A stretch of 64,000 nucleotides of DNA from Aureimonas fodinaquatilis (GCF_008369445.1 NZ_VTWH01000004.1:124001-188000), one strand, 5' to 3'; shown: positions 7,645 to 17,688, counted from the first letter of the stretch. Notes: generated by a model from the letters alone, not told the origin. Program-made: numbers and translations.

Positions 7645-8637
7645 TTATGCGATTCCGGCACGCAACAGGTCCAGCGTGCGGATCAGCCCGACAGGACGGT
7701 CATTTTCCACCACAAACAACGCACCGATGCGCCGGGTTTCCAATATCTTCAATGCTTCGCCAGCAATTGCCCCCGGGGAAATGGTCACAGGGGCGCGGCT
7801 CATGACCTCTTCAACCTTGCGGGTCAAAAGGTCTGTGGACATGTGTCGGCGCAAGTCACCATCGGTTACCGCACCCACCAGCACTCCGTCGGCATCTGTT
7901 ACACCAACAACGCCGAAACCGTGTGCGGTCATGGTGGCTATTGCCGCTTCCATGGTGCGGCCAATACCAACCAGCGGTACGGTTTCGCCCCGGTGCATAA
8001 CGTCAGCGACAGTCAGCAACTGAGATCCAAGCTTGCCGCCCGGATGGAAAATCTTGAAGTCGTCGGCGGAAAAGCCGCGATCTTCAATCAACGCGACCGC
8101 CAGCGCATCGCCAACCGCCAGTTGCAGAAGAGTGGACGTTGTCGGCGCAAGATTGTTGGGACAGGCCTCTCGCACCTTGGGCAGAACCAATGCCACATTG
8201 GAGGCCTTGGCCAGGGTGGACTCCAAAGCCGCGGTGATGGAAATCAGCGGCACACCAAAGCGCTTGGCATACGTCACCGTCTGCGCCAGTTCGCTTGTTT
8301 CGCCAGACCAGGAAAGAGCCAGAATCACGTCATCACGGTCGACCATGCCCAGATCGCCATGGTTCGCTTCGGTCGGGTGCAGGTGATAAGCAGGCGTGCC
8401 GGTGGACGAAAATGTGGCTGCCAGCTTGCGCGCAATGTGGCCGCTTTTGCCAACACCGGTAACAATCAACCGCCCCGGCCGCTGACGAATCAAGCCAACA
8501 GCCTGGGAAAGCGTCCCGCCCAATTCGCCATCGCGCACTTCGCGCTGCAAAAGCGCCAGTGCCTCTTCAGCAAGAGAAAGAGAGCGCAAGGCCGATTGAA
8601 CGACCAACGACGCCGGCACCTTGACGGTATCGGTCAT
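7645..8637 (-). CDS. kdsD: Arabinose-5-phosphate isomerase KdsD/KpsF
   Basis: The start at 8637 (330 residues, MTDTVKVPAS) follows GGGAG; a GTG 15 bp upstream would bury that site. The protein has an N-terminal SIS sugar-isomerase domain (about 35-180; GVGKSGHIARKLAATFSSTG and the ALSWSGET motif) and two C-terminal CBS domains (about 205-325; VADVMHRGETVPLV and VEEVMSRAPVTI). KdsD converts ribulose-5-phosphate into arabinose-5-phosphate, the first step to Kdo for lipopolysaccharide. It follows a GntR/UTRA regulator gene by 30 bp on the same strand and is divergent, beyond it, from the pentose-phosphate gene zwf, a plausible metabolic link through ribulose-5-phosphate. Confidence 0.94.
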   Translation of the reverse strand: MTDTVKVPASLVVQSALRSLSLAEEALALLQREVRDGELGGTLSQAVGLIRQRPGRLIVTGVGKSGHIARKLAATFSSTGTPAYHLHPTEANHGDLGMVDRDDVILALSWSGETSELAQTVTYAKRFGVPLISITAALESTLAKASNVALVLPKVREACPNNLAPTTSTLLQLAVGDALAVALIEDRGFSADDFKIFHPGGKLGSQLLTVADVMHRGETVPLVGIGRTMEAAIATMTAHGFGVVGVTDADGVLVGAVTDGDLRRHMSTDLLTRKVEEVMSRAPVTISPGAIAGEALKILETRRIGALFVVENDRPVGLIRTLDLLRAGIA

Positions 8638-8667
8638 CGGAAAATCTCCCACCGCAAAATATACCCT

Positions 8668-9381
8668 TTAGACGCTTTCGTATCTCAAATCCGTTCCGAG
8701 ATAGCAGTGCGCCGTTCTTTGTTCCAGCGGTTTGTTGTTATAGCTGTAAATGACCCGCTGCAGTTCCAGAATAGGCGAGTTAACCGCAATGCCGAAAGCG
8801 GCTGCGTCGGCTTTGTCGGCCAGAATGGGCCGCAGGTTTTCCTGCATGCGCGTGGCAAGGCTGTGCGCGAACCAGCGGTTCTGCCCAGCCTCTTTCAATC
8901 CGCTGGCTGTCTGGCTGGCAGCCGGGGGCACAAACGGGCTGTAGGCTTTTTCAGTCAGAAACACGCGGCCGTTGTAAACCCGCTGCCGGGTAAGCTGCAG
9001 AATTTCCGCACCCTCTTCCAGCATCAGCGTCTTGGCAATTTGCGGTGGAGCTTTGGTCAGTTTGGTGTCCAGCAGCTCCAGCGTACCGGAGATTTTTTCA
9101 CCATCCTCGTCCACAAAGGTGACAAATCTCCTGGAAGCCTCTTCGCCCGATGCATCCAGAATTAATGTTCCCTTGCCCTGTGAACGGTCCAGAAGACCGT
9201 ATTGGTCAAGAATATCGAATGCACGCCTGACAGTACCTATAGACAAGCCAAGTTCGCGTGAGATTTCTGTTTCACTGGCAATGAATTGACCAGCCGGCCA
9301 CTCACCGGAAATGATCCGACCGATAAAGTCGTCCACAACCTGCAAATATAGCGGCCTCAGATCAAAATTTTTAAGGCTCAT
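8668..9381 (-). CDS. GntR/HutC-family transcriptional regulator (UTRA domain)
   Basis: The 237-residue protein has an N-terminal GntR winged helix-turn-helix (about 8-75), including ASETEISRELGLSIGTVRRAFDIL and the wing SQGKGTLI. A C-terminal UTRA ligand-binding domain (about 95-235) has the typical AYSPFVPP and PILELQRVIYSYNNKP segments. UTRA domains bind small effectors, often sugar phosphates or amino-acid derivatives. It sits 30 bp upstream of kdsD, probably in one transcript, and is divergent from zwf-pgl-edd across a 361-bp gap. Control of either neighbouring operon is likely but unproven. A 15-bp dyad 41-55 bp upstream of its start may be its own operator. Confidence 0.88.
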   Translation of the reverse strand: MSLKNFDLRPLYLQVVDDFIGRIISGEWPAGQFIASETEISRELGLSIGTVRRAFDILDQYGLLDRSQGKGTLILDASGEEASRRFVTFVDEDGEKISGTLELLDTKLTKAPPQIAKTLMLEEGAEILQLTRQRVYNGRVFLTEKAYSPFVPPAASQTASGLKEAGQNRWFAHSLATRMQENLRPILADKADAAAFGIAVNSPILELQRVIYSYNNKPLEQRTAHCYLGTDLRYESV

Positions 9382-9742
9382 CTTTCTTCCTACACGCGGC
9401 CAATATCAAAGCGCCTTATAGCACGTCACCGACGTGATGAAAGCGCATATATTTCAATGAATTACGAAGATTAAGCTTATCAATAACCAGATATATAAGT
9501 ATGAATATTTCAATGTAAATGTTTTCAACCATCCCTTAATTGAATTTTGCGTGTGATGAATTATGCCGCATTTCGCGTGTCATATGTTTCCGGGCATGCA
9601 GCAACAGCCAACCAGGAAAGGAAAGTTAGAGCGACGCACCGCAATTAGAGATTTTTATTTTTAATCGATTAGATTATACTGCATTTGCACACGCGGCTTG
9701 CCCGCCATTCGATATGATAGCAGAGATTTTCAGGAAAATTTC
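9382..9742. other. Intergenic control region between gntR and zwf
   Basis: This 361-bp AT-rich gap contains the divergent promoters of the gntR-kdsD and zwf-pgl-edd transcripts. It holds the dyad at 9422-9436 and a TAATCGATTA palindrome at 9662-9671. I see no open frame with a ribosome site and cannot place -35/-10 boxes with confidence. Confidence 0.6.
9422..9436. promoter_or_regulatory. Dyad, possible GntR/UTRA operator
   Basis: CACGTC (9422-9427) and GACGTG (9431-9436) form a perfect 6-bp inverted repeat with a 3-bp spacer, 41-55 bp upstream of the gntR start. Size and position suit a dimeric repressor site. No second copy was seen nearer zwf. Confidence 0.4.
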
Positions 9743-11218
9743 GTGACCAGTCACATCATCCCGGTAGAGAGTTTTGACTACGTTGTTTTCGGCGGTAACG
9801 GCGACCTGGCAGAGCGAAAACTGCTGCCTGCGCTTTACCACAGAGACAAGGACAACCAGCTTCCGGGCGACGCGCGCATCATCGGCGCATCACGCACGGC
9901 CTTGTCGGACGAAGAGTATCGTGCATTTGCCCGGCAGGCGATTGAAACATTCGTGCCGGAAGAGCAGAGGGACGCAAAATCGCTGGCCCGCTTTCTGGAG
10001 CGGCTGTTTTACCTGAAGGTGGATGCCCGAAGCGATGGGGGGTGGGCAGAGCTGAAAGCCATGCTGGATGCCGCACCGCAGGACCGTATACGTGCTTTTT
10101 ATCTTGCCGTAGGCCCGGGCCTTTTCGGCGATCTGGCAAGCCGCATTCGCGAGCATGGACTTGTCGGCCCCCGCACCCGGCTGGTTATCGAAAAGCCGGT
10201 TGGCCGGGATCTGGCCTCCGCCCGCGAGCTGAACAACAATATTGGCAAGCATTTCGAAGAGCAGCAGGTTTTCCGTATCGACCATTATCTTGGCAAGGAA
10301 ACGGTGCAGAACCTTATGGCGCTTCGCTTTGCCAATATGCTGTACGAGCCGCTCTGGAATTCAGCCTATGTGGATCACGTCCAGATCACCGTCGCCGAAT
10401 CCGTAGGGTTGGAAGGGCGTGGTGGTTATTATGACAAGGCCGGCGCTCTGCGTGATATGGTGCAGAACCATATTGTGCAGTTGATGTGCCTTGTTGCGCT
10501 GGAGCCCCCTTCGGCAATTGACGGGGATTCGCTGCGTGACGAAAAGTTGAAGGTTCTGCGAGCGCTCAAACCGATCAATGAATCCAATGTTGAGCATGTC
10601 ACCGTGCGGGGGCAGTACCGCGCAGGGGCATCGAATGGCGGTCCGGCCAAAGGCTATCTCGACGATCTGGGCGAAAGCACAAGCGACACGGAAACTTTTG
10701 TCGCCATCAAGGCGGAAATCAACAATTGGCGCTGGGCAGGCGTGCCCTTCTACCTGCGCACAGGCAAACGCCTGACACAGCGCATGAGCGAGATTGTTGT
10801 GACCTTCCGCTCCATTCCACATTCCATCTTCACCAATGCCGGTCATATCCAGCAAAACCAGCTTGTGCTGCGCCTGCAACCGGATGAGGGCGTGAAGCAG
10901 TGGCTGATGATCAAGGATCCTGGCCCAGGCGGCATGCGTCTTCGGCATGTCCCTCTGGATATGAGCTTTGCCCAGTCCTTCCCGACGCGCAACCCGGACG
11001 CCTATGAACGATTGCTGATGGACGTGATTCGAGGCAACCAGACACTGTTCATGCGACGTGACGAGGTTGAGGCGGCTTGGGAATGGGTTGGCCCCATCCT
11101 GACCGCGTGGGAAGAAAAGAATATCCGTCCGCAAGGCTACACATCGGGTACGTGGGGGCCATCCAGTTCCATCGCCTTGATTGAGCGGGACGGTCGCACC
11201 TGGCACGAACCGGAGTGA
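9743..11218 (+). CDS. zwf: Glucose-6-phosphate 1-dehydrogenase
   Basis: I place the start at GTG 9743 (491 residues, VTSHIIPVESFDYVVFGG), preceded by CAGGA. The N-terminal NADP-binding GGNGDLAERKLLP and the catalytic RIDHYLGKETVQN motif (with the lysine that binds glucose-6-phosphate) identify the enzyme, and FYLRTGKRL is also conserved. It oxidises glucose-6-phosphate to 6-phosphogluconolactone, making NADPH. It is the first gene of zwf-pgl-edd, with pgl starting 8 bp after its stop, so glucose-6-phosphate is directed to the Entner-Doudoroff route. The eda aldolase gene is not in this cluster. Confidence 0.96.
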   Translation: MTSHIIPVESFDYVVFGGNGDLAERKLLPALYHRDKDNQLPGDARIIGASRTALSDEEYRAFARQAIETFVPEEQRDAKSLARFLERLFYLKVDARSDGGWAELKAMLDAAPQDRIRAFYLAVGPGLFGDLASRIREHGLVGPRTRLVIEKPVGRDLASARELNNNIGKHFEEQQVFRIDHYLGKETVQNLMALRFANMLYEPLWNSAYVDHVQITVAESVGLEGRGGYYDKAGALRDMVQNHIVQLMCLVALEPPSAIDGDSLRDEKLKVLRALKPINESNVEHVTVRGQYRAGASNGGPAKGYLDDLGESTSDTETFVAIKAEINNWRWAGVPFYLRTGKRLTQRMSEIVVTFRSIPHSIFTNAGHIQQNQLVLRLQPDEGVKQWLMIKDPGPGGMRLRHVPLDMSFAQSFPTRNPDAYERLLMDVIRGNQTLFMRRDEVEAAWEWVGPILTAWEEKNIRPQGYTSGTWGPSSSIALIERDGRTWHEPE

Positions 11219-11226
11219 GCAGAGAT

Positions 11227-11928
11227 ATGGACCTGCGTTTTCACGAATATCCGGACCGGGCCGCCCTTGCAGAAGCTTTGGCCATGGGGGTGGCGTCGGT
11301 TCTGACCGATGCCATTCAGGCACGCGGCAGCGCCACTTTGGCGGTTTCAGGCGGCTCAACTCCAAAATTGTTCTTTGAAAAACTTTCCCATGCGCAAATT
11401 GAGTGGAACCGTGTCAGCGTTCTTCTGGTTGACGAACGATGGGTAGAAGCTGACAGCCCTCGTTCCAATGCAAGGCTGCTCCGGGAACATCTGTTGCAGA
11501 ACGCTGCCAAGGACGCGCATTTTGAACCGTTGTTTTTGCCGGAACTGACGGCGCCGGAAGCGGTGGAGGTTCTGTCACAGAGGCTGGCTCCATTGGTCAA
11601 GCCGCTTGATGTTGCCGTACTTGGCATGGGCAATGACGGTCATACCGCCTCGTTTTTTCCGCAAGCGGACAATCTGGCAGCCGCACTGGCGCCGAATGAG
11701 CGTGGCATTCTGGCTGCCATTGAGGCGCCGGGTGCAGGTGAGCCTCGCATGACACTGACATTGCCTGTGCTGCTATCTGCCCATTTGCTGGCGCTGCACA
11801 TAGAGGGCGATGACAAGCGCGAAACGCTGCGGGCGGCTCTGGCGGGCGGTCCGGTAGAAGCAATGCCGGTCAGGGCTGTTCTCAACCAGAGTGAGCGACC
11901 CGATCTGCAAATTTTCTGGGCGCGCTGA
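11227..11928 (+). CDS. pgl: 6-phosphogluconolactonase (DevB type)
   Basis: The ATG at 11227 (233 residues) is preceded by GGAG at 9 bp. The protein matches the DevB/SOL lactonase family: an early [13 protein letters not shown] phosphate-binding loop (about 46-58), [16 protein letters not shown] (about 73-88) and [13 protein letters not shown] (about 138-150). It hydrolyses 6-phosphogluconolactone to 6-phosphogluconate in the cytoplasm. It is the middle gene of zwf-pgl-edd, 23 bp before edd. Confidence 0.95.
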   Translation: MDLRFHEYPDRAALAEALAMGVASVLTDAIQARGSATLAVSGGSTPKLFFEKLSHAQIEWNRVSVLLVDERWVEADSPRSNARLLREHLLQNAAKDAHFEPLFLPELTAPEAVEVLSQRLAPLVKPLDVAVLGMGNDGHTASFFPQADNLAAALAPNERGILAAIEAPGAGEPRMTLTLPVLLSAHLLALHIEGDDKRETLRAALAGGPVEAMPVRAVLNQSERPDLQIFWAR

Positions 11929-11951
11929 CGCCGCCCGACTGGAAAGGTTCG

Positions 11952-13802
11952 ATGATGTGTGCCGACCGTCGCATAGAGGCGATTACCGATCGAATTCGCG
12001 AGCGTTCCTATCGAGCCAGAGAGGCTTATCTTGCCCGCATTCTTGCCAAGGGAGAGGCCGGACCAAAGCGCTCGACGCTCGGCTGTGGCAATCTGGCCCA
12101 TGGTTTTGCCGCTTGCGGACCGGAAGACAAGGCGCGCTTGAAGGATGGCATCACGCCCAATCTCGGCATTATCACCGCCTACAATGACATGCTGTCGGCG
12201 CATCAGCCGTTTGAACGCTATCCTGAGCTTATTCGCCAGACTGCCCGGGATGTGGGCGCGACAGCGCAGGTGGCAGGCGGCGTTCCAGCCATGTGTGACG
12301 GTGTCACGCAGGGCGAGGCCGGCATGGAGCTTTCGCTGTTCTCACGAGATGTGATTGCAATGGCGGCTGCCGTTGGTCTGAGCCATGACATGTTTGACGC
12401 CGCGGTTTATCTGGGTGTCTGTGACAAGATTGTGCCGGGACTGGTGATTGGCGCGCTGACATTTGGCCACCTTCCGGCGATCTTTGTGCCGGCTGGCCCC
12501 ATGACAACCGGCTTGCCCAATGATGAAAAGGCCCGCACACGCCAGCTTTATGCTGAGGGCAAGGTTGGAAGAGACGTGCTGCTGGAGGCCGAGTCCGCCT
12601 CTTATCACGGACCGGGCACCTGCACCTTTTACGGTACGGCCAACTCCAACCAGATGCTGATGGAAATCATGGGCCTGCACATGCCCGGCGCATCCTTCAT
12701 CAACCCGAACACCCCTTTGCGCGATGCGCTGACACGTGAGGCAACAAAACGCGCTCTGGCCATCACGGCTTTGGGCAATGAGTATACGCCCGCCGGAATG
12801 GTGGTGGATGAGCGGGCCGTGGTTAACGGTGTTGTGGGACTGCATGCCACTGGCGGCTCGACAAACCACACCATGCATCTTGTTGCCATGGCTGCAGCGG
12901 CAGGCATTTCGCTCACATGGCAGGATATATCCGATCTTTCCGAAATCGTGCCGCTTCTGGCACGGGTTTACCCGAACGGACTGGCGGATGTGAACCATTT
13001 CCACGCCGCAGGCGGCATGGGCTTTCTGATCCGTGAACTGCTGGATGCCGGCCTGCTGCATGAAGATGTTCGCACGGTTTTTGGAACCGGACTGCGCGCC
13101 TATGCCAGTGAAGCCCTGATGGGCCCGCAGGGTCAGGGCGTAACCCGCATCCCCGCTCCGGCAGTCAGCCATGACAGCCGCATTCTGGCAACGATGGACA
13201 GTCCCTTTGCCGCCAATGGCGGCTTGCGCATGCTGTCCGGAAATCTTGGCCATGCAGTTATTAAAACCTCGGCGGTCAAACCGGAGAACCGGATAGTTGA
13301 AGCCCCTGCACGGGTGTTCCATGCGCAGGAAGAGGTGCAGCGCGCCTTTCGTGCCGGAGAGTTGACCGGAGATTTTGTAGCCGTGGTGCGCTTTCAAGGC
13401 CCAAGGGCCAATGGCATGCCTGAATTGCACAAGCTTACACCAACACTGGGCGTGTTGCAGGACAGAGGGCAGAAAGTGGCGCTGGTCACCGATGGCCGCA
13501 TGTCAGGCGCATCCGGCAAAGTGCCTGCGGCCATTCATGTCACGCCGGAAGCGCATGATGGCGGCCTGATTTCCAGAATTCATGATGGCGATCTGGTTCG
13601 GCTGAATGCTGAAACCGGTGAGATTTCCTTGCTGGTTGATGCGGACATACTGGCGGCGCGCGCCCCTGCCAATGTGGACTCGACCCCGCATGAATTTGGC
13701 ATGGGCCGAGAGCTGTTTGCGCTGTTTCGCCAGGCCGTCGGCCCAGCCAATCTTGGCGCCAGCGTTTTCAACCAAAATGGGCAAACGCCACAGCATCGCT
13801 GA
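11952..13802 (+). CDS. edd: Phosphogluconate dehydratase (Entner-Doudoroff)
   Basis: The 616-residue protein belongs to the IlvD/Edd dehydratase family, and its length matches Edd. It shows [20 protein letters not shown] near residue 113, with a cluster-binding cysteine, and further conserved cysteines in [11 protein letters not shown] and in [15 protein letters not shown]. It also has [19 protein letters not shown] near the end. It dehydrates 6-phosphogluconate to 2-keto-3-deoxy-6-phosphogluconate using a labile [4Fe-4S] cluster. It ends the zwf-pgl-edd operon. A small 7-bp inverted repeat with a 19-nt loop at 13842-13874 lies beyond its stop. Confidence 0.96.
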   Translation: MMCADRRIEAITDRIRERSYRAREAYLARILAKGEAGPKRSTLGCGNLAHGFAACGPEDKARLKDGITPNLGIITAYNDMLSAHQPFERYPELIRQTARDVGATAQVAGGVPAMCDGVTQGEAGMELSLFSRDVIAMAAAVGLSHDMFDAAVYLGVCDKIVPGLVIGALTFGHLPAIFVPAGPMTTGLPNDEKARTRQLYAEGKVGRDVLLEAESASYHGPGTCTFYGTANSNQMLMEIMGLHMPGASFINPNTPLRDALTREATKRALAITALGNEYTPAGMVVDERAVVNGVVGLHATGGSTNHTMHLVAMAAAAGISLTWQDISDLSEIVPLLARVYPNGLADVNHFHAAGGMGFLIRELLDAGLLHEDVRTVFGTGLRAYASEALMGPQGQGVTRIPAPAVSHDSRILATMDSPFAANGGLRMLSGNLGHAVIKTSAVKPENRIVEAPARVFHAQEEVQRAFRAGELTGDFVAVVRFQGPRANGMPELHKLTPTLGVLQDRGQKVALVTDGRMSGASGKVPAAIHVTPEAHDGGLISRIHDGDLVRLNAETGEISLLVDADILAARAPANVDSTPHEFGMGRELFALFRQAVGPANLGASVFNQNGQTPQHR

Positions 13803-13841
13803 CCAGCCAGTTTGCCCACGCCGTAATATGGTCTAGATAAC

Positions 13842-13874
13842 AGAGCAGCTTTGAATTTGAAGAAGAACTGCTCT
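13842..13874. repeat. Weak inverted repeat after edd
   Basis: AGAGCAG (13842-13848) pairs with CTGCTCT (13868-13874) around a 19-nt loop, followed by AAAAAG. It may mark the end of the edd transcript, but the loop is long and there is no T-run on the plus strand. It shares the AGCAG/CTGCT arms with the hairpin at 3332-3354. Confidence 0.35.
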
Positions 13875-13910
13875 AAAAAGCCGTGGTTCGACCACACAAC
13901 GGCGGGGCCC

Positions 13911-15875
13911 ATGCCAATTAACAAACCTCATTTGCCCCGCGGATCGCTGCGTTCGCTTGGTATCTTGCATGATGTGGCTGTTGCTGCAGTGTCGATGACG
14001 CTTGCGCTCGGCCTGGCGTGGAATTTTCAAGGCTTGTTTATCTACTGGCAGCTCTGGGCCATCATCGGCAGCTTCACCCTGCTTTCCGCTGTGATGTTCC
14101 CGCTGTTTTCCCTCAACAGTGGCGCATGGCGCTATGCATCGCTTCTGGACGTCGCCTCCATTGTCAAAGCTGTCACGGCCATTATTGCGGTTTTCCTGAT
14201 CGGCCATTTCATTCTTTTTCGCGGTGCGTTTCTGCCACGTTCGGCTTTGATCATCACCTGGTTCATCATGATTGTCGGGCTGGGTGGGCCGCGACTTCTC
14301 TACCGCCTTTCCAAGGAACGCGGGTTCAGCGATACGGCGCAGCGGCTTGCTCCCGGAAAAGTGCAGCATGTCGTGCTCTACGGGTTTAACGACAATGCGG
14401 ATTTGTTTTTGCGCAATGCACGGAGATCACAGCCCAACACACACATTGTCGCCATTCTGGACCCACGCGCCAAAAACTGGCGGCGGCGGTTGCACGGCGT
14501 CAAAGTTATTGGCGATCTGACGTCGCTTTCGTTTCTCGTACGCAAGAATGAGCTTTCGGCAACACCGATTTCCCAGATCATCATCACCCAGACCAATTTG
14601 CCTCCGCAGGAAATTTCGCAGGTGGTTGAGGCAGCATCTCCGCTGAAAATCGCCGTCAAGCGACTGCCGGATATTTCCCGCGCCGGCGGTGTGGATGGCG
14701 AGGCGCCGATTGAAGCCCTGCCCGTTTCACTGGAAGATCTTCTCGGTCGAAACGAGGTTGATCTGGATATTCGTGAAGTAGCCCAGCTTCTGAACGACCG
14801 GTGTATCGCGGTCACCGGCGCTGGTGGGTCTATCGGCTCGGAACTGGTCAAGCAAATCTCGGCCTTTCAGCCCAGACGACTGCTGCTGATCGACAATTGC
14901 GAGTATAATCTTTACGCGATCGGCCGGCATCTGGCTTCGTTTCATCCGGAAATCAGCATCGTTGAGCGTATTGCCGATGTGCGCCGCAAAGACCGGATCG
15001 AGGCTGCCTTTGCGGCCTTCAAGCCCGATGTCGTGTTTCACGCCGCAGCCCTGAAGCATGTGCCGCTGGTGGAAGACAATCCGCTTGAGGGCATTGAAAC
15101 AAACCTTTTCGGTACGCGCAATGTGGCTGATGCCGCGCTTAGCTGCGATGCAACGGCCTTTGTCATGGTGTCCACCGACAAGGCGGTGAACCCGGCAAAT
15201 GTCATGGGCGCAACCAAGCGCGCAGCCGAAGCCTATTGCCAGTCGCTGGATCTTTCAGGCAGCCGCACCCGCTTCATGACGGTGCGGTTTGGCAATGTAC
15301 TGGGCTCAGCGGGTTCGGTTATTCCGCTGTTTCAGAGCCAATTGCAGCGTGGCGGTCCGCTCACGGTCACCCATGCCAAAATCACCCGGTTTTTCATGAC
15401 AATTCCGGAAGCCTGCCGCTTGATTCTGCATGCAGCCGGACATGGCGTTGCCAGTCGTACGGCACGTGGCCAGATTTTCGTCCTCGATATGGGCGAGCCA
15501 ATTCTCATCACCACGCTTGCAGAGCGCTTGATACAATTGGCCGGACTTCGGCCAAATGTGGACATCAAAATTGAATATACCGGACTGCGGCCTGGTGAAA
15601 AACTGTATGAGGAGCTGTTTGCAGAAGGCGAAACTGTCGAGAAAACTGCACGGCCAGGGCTTTTGACCGCAAATTCCAGCGTCAGCGACTCCTCTTTTCT
15701 GCGACGCAATTTTGAAGCGATGGAAAAGGCCCTCGCCGCCAGCGACACTGACCGCGCAATAGACCTGCTGAAGCATATTGTTCCGGACTTCCGGCAGGAA
15801 CCTGCGGCGATCGCCCAGCCAACGCCTGAGCAGTCCGGTTTCTCACCCAACCTGCCAATACCGCCCGCGTCGTAA
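13911..15875 (+). CDS. CapD/FlaA1-type nucleotide-sugar 4,6-dehydratase, membrane-anchored
   Basis: The chosen ATG at 13911 gives 654 residues (MPINKPHLPRGS); an upstream TTG frame would run through an intergenic hairpin. The N-terminal third has about four membrane helices (roughly 20-120), then a CoA-binding-like Rossmann region (around 140-270). The catalytic extended SDR domain opens with TGAGGSIGSEL (about 301-311) and contains STDKAVNP and an MGATK site in place of YxxxK, as in WbpM/PglF/FlaA1. Such enzymes make UDP-4-keto-6-deoxy sugars from UDP-GlcNAc for O-antigen, capsule or glycan synthesis at the inner membrane. It converges on a Wzz-like gene, so both probably serve surface polysaccharide. 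Confidence 0.88.
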   Translation: MPINKPHLPRGSLRSLGILHDVAVAAVSMTLALGLAWNFQGLFIYWQLWAIIGSFTLLSAVMFPLFSLNSGAWRYASLLDVASIVKAVTAIIAVFLIGHFILFRGAFLPRSALIITWFIMIVGLGGPRLLYRLSKERGFSDTAQRLAPGKVQHVVLYGFNDNADLFLRNARRSQPNTHIVAILDPRAKNWRRRLHGVKVIGDLTSLSFLVRKNELSATPISQIIITQTNLPPQEISQVVEAASPLKIAVKRLPDISRAGGVDGEAPIEALPVSLEDLLGRNEVDLDIREVAQLLNDRCIAVTGAGGSIGSELVKQISAFQPRRLLLIDNCEYNLYAIGRHLASFHPEISIVERIADVRRKDRIEAAFAAFKPDVVFHAAALKHVPLVEDNPLEGIETNLFGTRNVADAALSCDATAFVMVSTDKAVNPANVMGATKRAAEAYCQSLDLSGSRTRFMTVRFGNVLGSAGSVIPLFQSQLQRGGPLTVTHAKITRFFMTIPEACRLILHAAGHGVASRTARGQIFVLDMGEPILITTLAERLIQLAGLRPNVDIKIEYTGLRPGEKLYEELFAEGETVEKTARPGLLTANSSVSDSSFLRRNFEAMEKALAASDTDRAIDLLKHIVPDFRQEPAAIAQPTPEQSGFSPNLPIPPAS

Positions 15876-15898
15876 GGTCAGATTGCGAAGCCGAGCGT

Positions 15899-17560
15899 TC
15901 AGATTTCAGCGTCCGGTTTCCCGGACCGTCGCATCTGCACCTCTTCCAATGTCAGCCTGCGTGGTCCTGAATGGCTTTCACCGCCCTGTGCTTTTCTTCG
16001 GGCGATCATCGCGCGCAGTTCCCGCCGCAGTCGCTCCCGCTTATCGGTCAGCGCGGCGTCGCGCCGTTCCGCTTCCGGTTTGATTGCCGGGCCTTCACGG
16101 CCAGCACCAGCGGCCCGGACTGCTTTTGCAAGAGCTTCCATTTCAGTGTCAGTCTCATCAACAGCCTCCGGCTCGGCAGCGGCCGCAGCAACTGGCGGCT
16201 CGGCAACATCCGGGGTCGGTTCTGTTTCAACGACCGGAGCGGCAATCTGCAGAACCTTTCTTTCCGGCTCGATATCAAGTGCGTTGTGTTCCCGAGCCAA
16301 GGCAACTGGCGGCGAAACCGGGCGAGCCGCAATTTGCAGCAAGGCGCGCAGCAGCAGCAAAAACAATCCGGCCAGCAATCCGGCAGCCGTGCCAATCACC
16401 AGCCGTGCCTGAAGTGAAAGCCCGATGGGCTGAGCCTGGGTGGCAAGGGCAGTTATCTGCACCGGCTCCCGTGTCACGGTTGCAGTGGCAGATTGCAGAT
16501 TTTCCACTGCAGCCTGTGTGCGTGCGCGCGCAGTTTCCAGGGCTTCTGCCCGCTGGTTGAAGACCGGTGCATGTTGTTCCTGAACCGCCAATTGCGCCTG
16601 CAATTGTTCCAACTGCGCTTCCTGCTCACGCACCACGTCCTCAGCGCTGGCAGCGTAGGTGGCAATCTCACCACGCAAGGCCCTCTGCGCGCTGGTCAGG
16701 CGGTTGACTGCATCTATATGGCGAGGGTGCCGCGGACCATAAGTTCGGCTCAGTTGCGCCAGATCGGCGGCGGCAGAATCCTGCCTCTGCTTCAGCACAG
16801 CGATGCTTTGCGGTAATGGTTGCGCCAGTTCCTCAAGGCTGCGGGTGCCAGATTCGGCAACAGACTGCCAGTTTGCAGCAGCATTTCTGCTCTGCACCAG
16901 TTCTTCTTCAATATCGGCAATATCCTGCTGCGTCCGGCTGATTGTTTGAGCATCTGCCATCACGCCGGCAGGCACGGGAACATCTCCCTGCGTATCCTGC
17001 ACCGCACTCAAATCCGCTTCAGCCGCGTCAACAGCCGCCTTGAGCTCGTCATATCGACGTTTGGTCTCAACCTCCGCCAGCGCCTTTTCTTGCCTGGCGA
17101 AACCTTGAGCGATGGCATTCACGCGGTTGACAGCAAGATCCGATGGCGATGCCGACACAGTAATTCGTGCCGTCAGGTCACCCGGTTGTGTCTCAACCGA
17201 AACGGAGTTTCGCAAGGCGGCCACGTCGCCATCCGCGTGCGCAAGCACATTGTCACTGGTCACTTCCGCAAATCGGCTGCGCAGCAGCGCCAGACCGGAA
17301 GCGCTGGCCATATCCTCACCCAGCCAATCTGCCGCCCGCGGATCCATGAGCAGGCTGGCACTTGCCTGATGGCTTTGCGGCTGCCAGATTGCATGTGCCA
17401 ACCCTGCACCTGCACCAAACAAACCGCATAAAAGCACAATCAAGCCGGCGGCAACACCAGACGGCCCGTTCTGTTGCCCTTCTGGCTTGCCCGCCGGAAT
17501 GCTGTTGTTGCGCTGCATGTACCCTGTCCTGCTGGCAAGCGAAGTCGATTGCCGAACCAT
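15899..17560 (-). CDS. Wzz/GumC-like polysaccharide chain-length or export protein
   Basis: The 553-residue protein has a helix near residues 37-60, a long periplasmic region rich in Ala, Gln and Glu with coiled-coil character (about 150-370), including TYGPRHPRHIDAVNRL, and a second membrane helix near 385-410. This is the Wzz/GumC plan; the TYGPxHPxxxxA pattern is typical. No BY-kinase domain is attached. Instead there is a roughly 140-residue cytoplasmic tail, first Pro/Ala/Glu-rich and then strongly basic (RRELRAMIARRKAQGG). The family sets polymer length during Wzy-dependent export. A start nearer MQRNNSIPAG (17518) is possible. Confidence 0.78.
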   Translation of the reverse strand: MVRQSTSLASRTGYMQRNNSIPAGKPEGQQNGPSGVAAGLIVLLCGLFGAGAGLAHAIWQPQSHQASASLLMDPRAADWLGEDMASASGLALLRSRFAEVTSDNVLAHADGDVAALRNSVSVETQPGDLTARITVSASPSDLAVNRVNAIAQGFARQEKALAEVETKRRYDELKAAVDAAEADLSAVQDTQGDVPVPAGVMADAQTISRTQQDIADIEEELVQSRNAAANWQSVAESGTRSLEELAQPLPQSIAVLKQRQDSAAADLAQLSRTYGPRHPRHIDAVNRLTSAQRALRGEIATYAASAEDVVREQEAQLEQLQAQLAVQEQHAPVFNQRAEALETARARTQAAVENLQSATATVTREPVQITALATQAQPIGLSLQARLVIGTAAGLLAGLFLLLLRALLQIAARPVSPPVALAREHNALDIEPERKVLQIAAPVVETEPTPDVAEPPVAAAAAEPEAVDETDTEMEALAKAVRAAGAGREGPAIKPEAERRDAALTDKRERLRRELRAMIARRKAQGGESHSGPRRLTLEEVQMRRSGKPDAEI

Positions 17561-17688
17561 CCCGCCTTATCATTCGGCAAAAGTAAACCACTGATTGATA
17601 GTGAGCAGGTTTCTTCCCGAATATTGTTGCAGCCTGCCGCATAGTCCATAAATGATACGCAACCATTCACTGGAATCAAAACAGCGAC

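Noticed and set aside
7843-9165. Open frame on the plus strand opposite kdsD and gntR
   Set aside because: Antisense shadow of two well-supported genes, with no recognisable domain.
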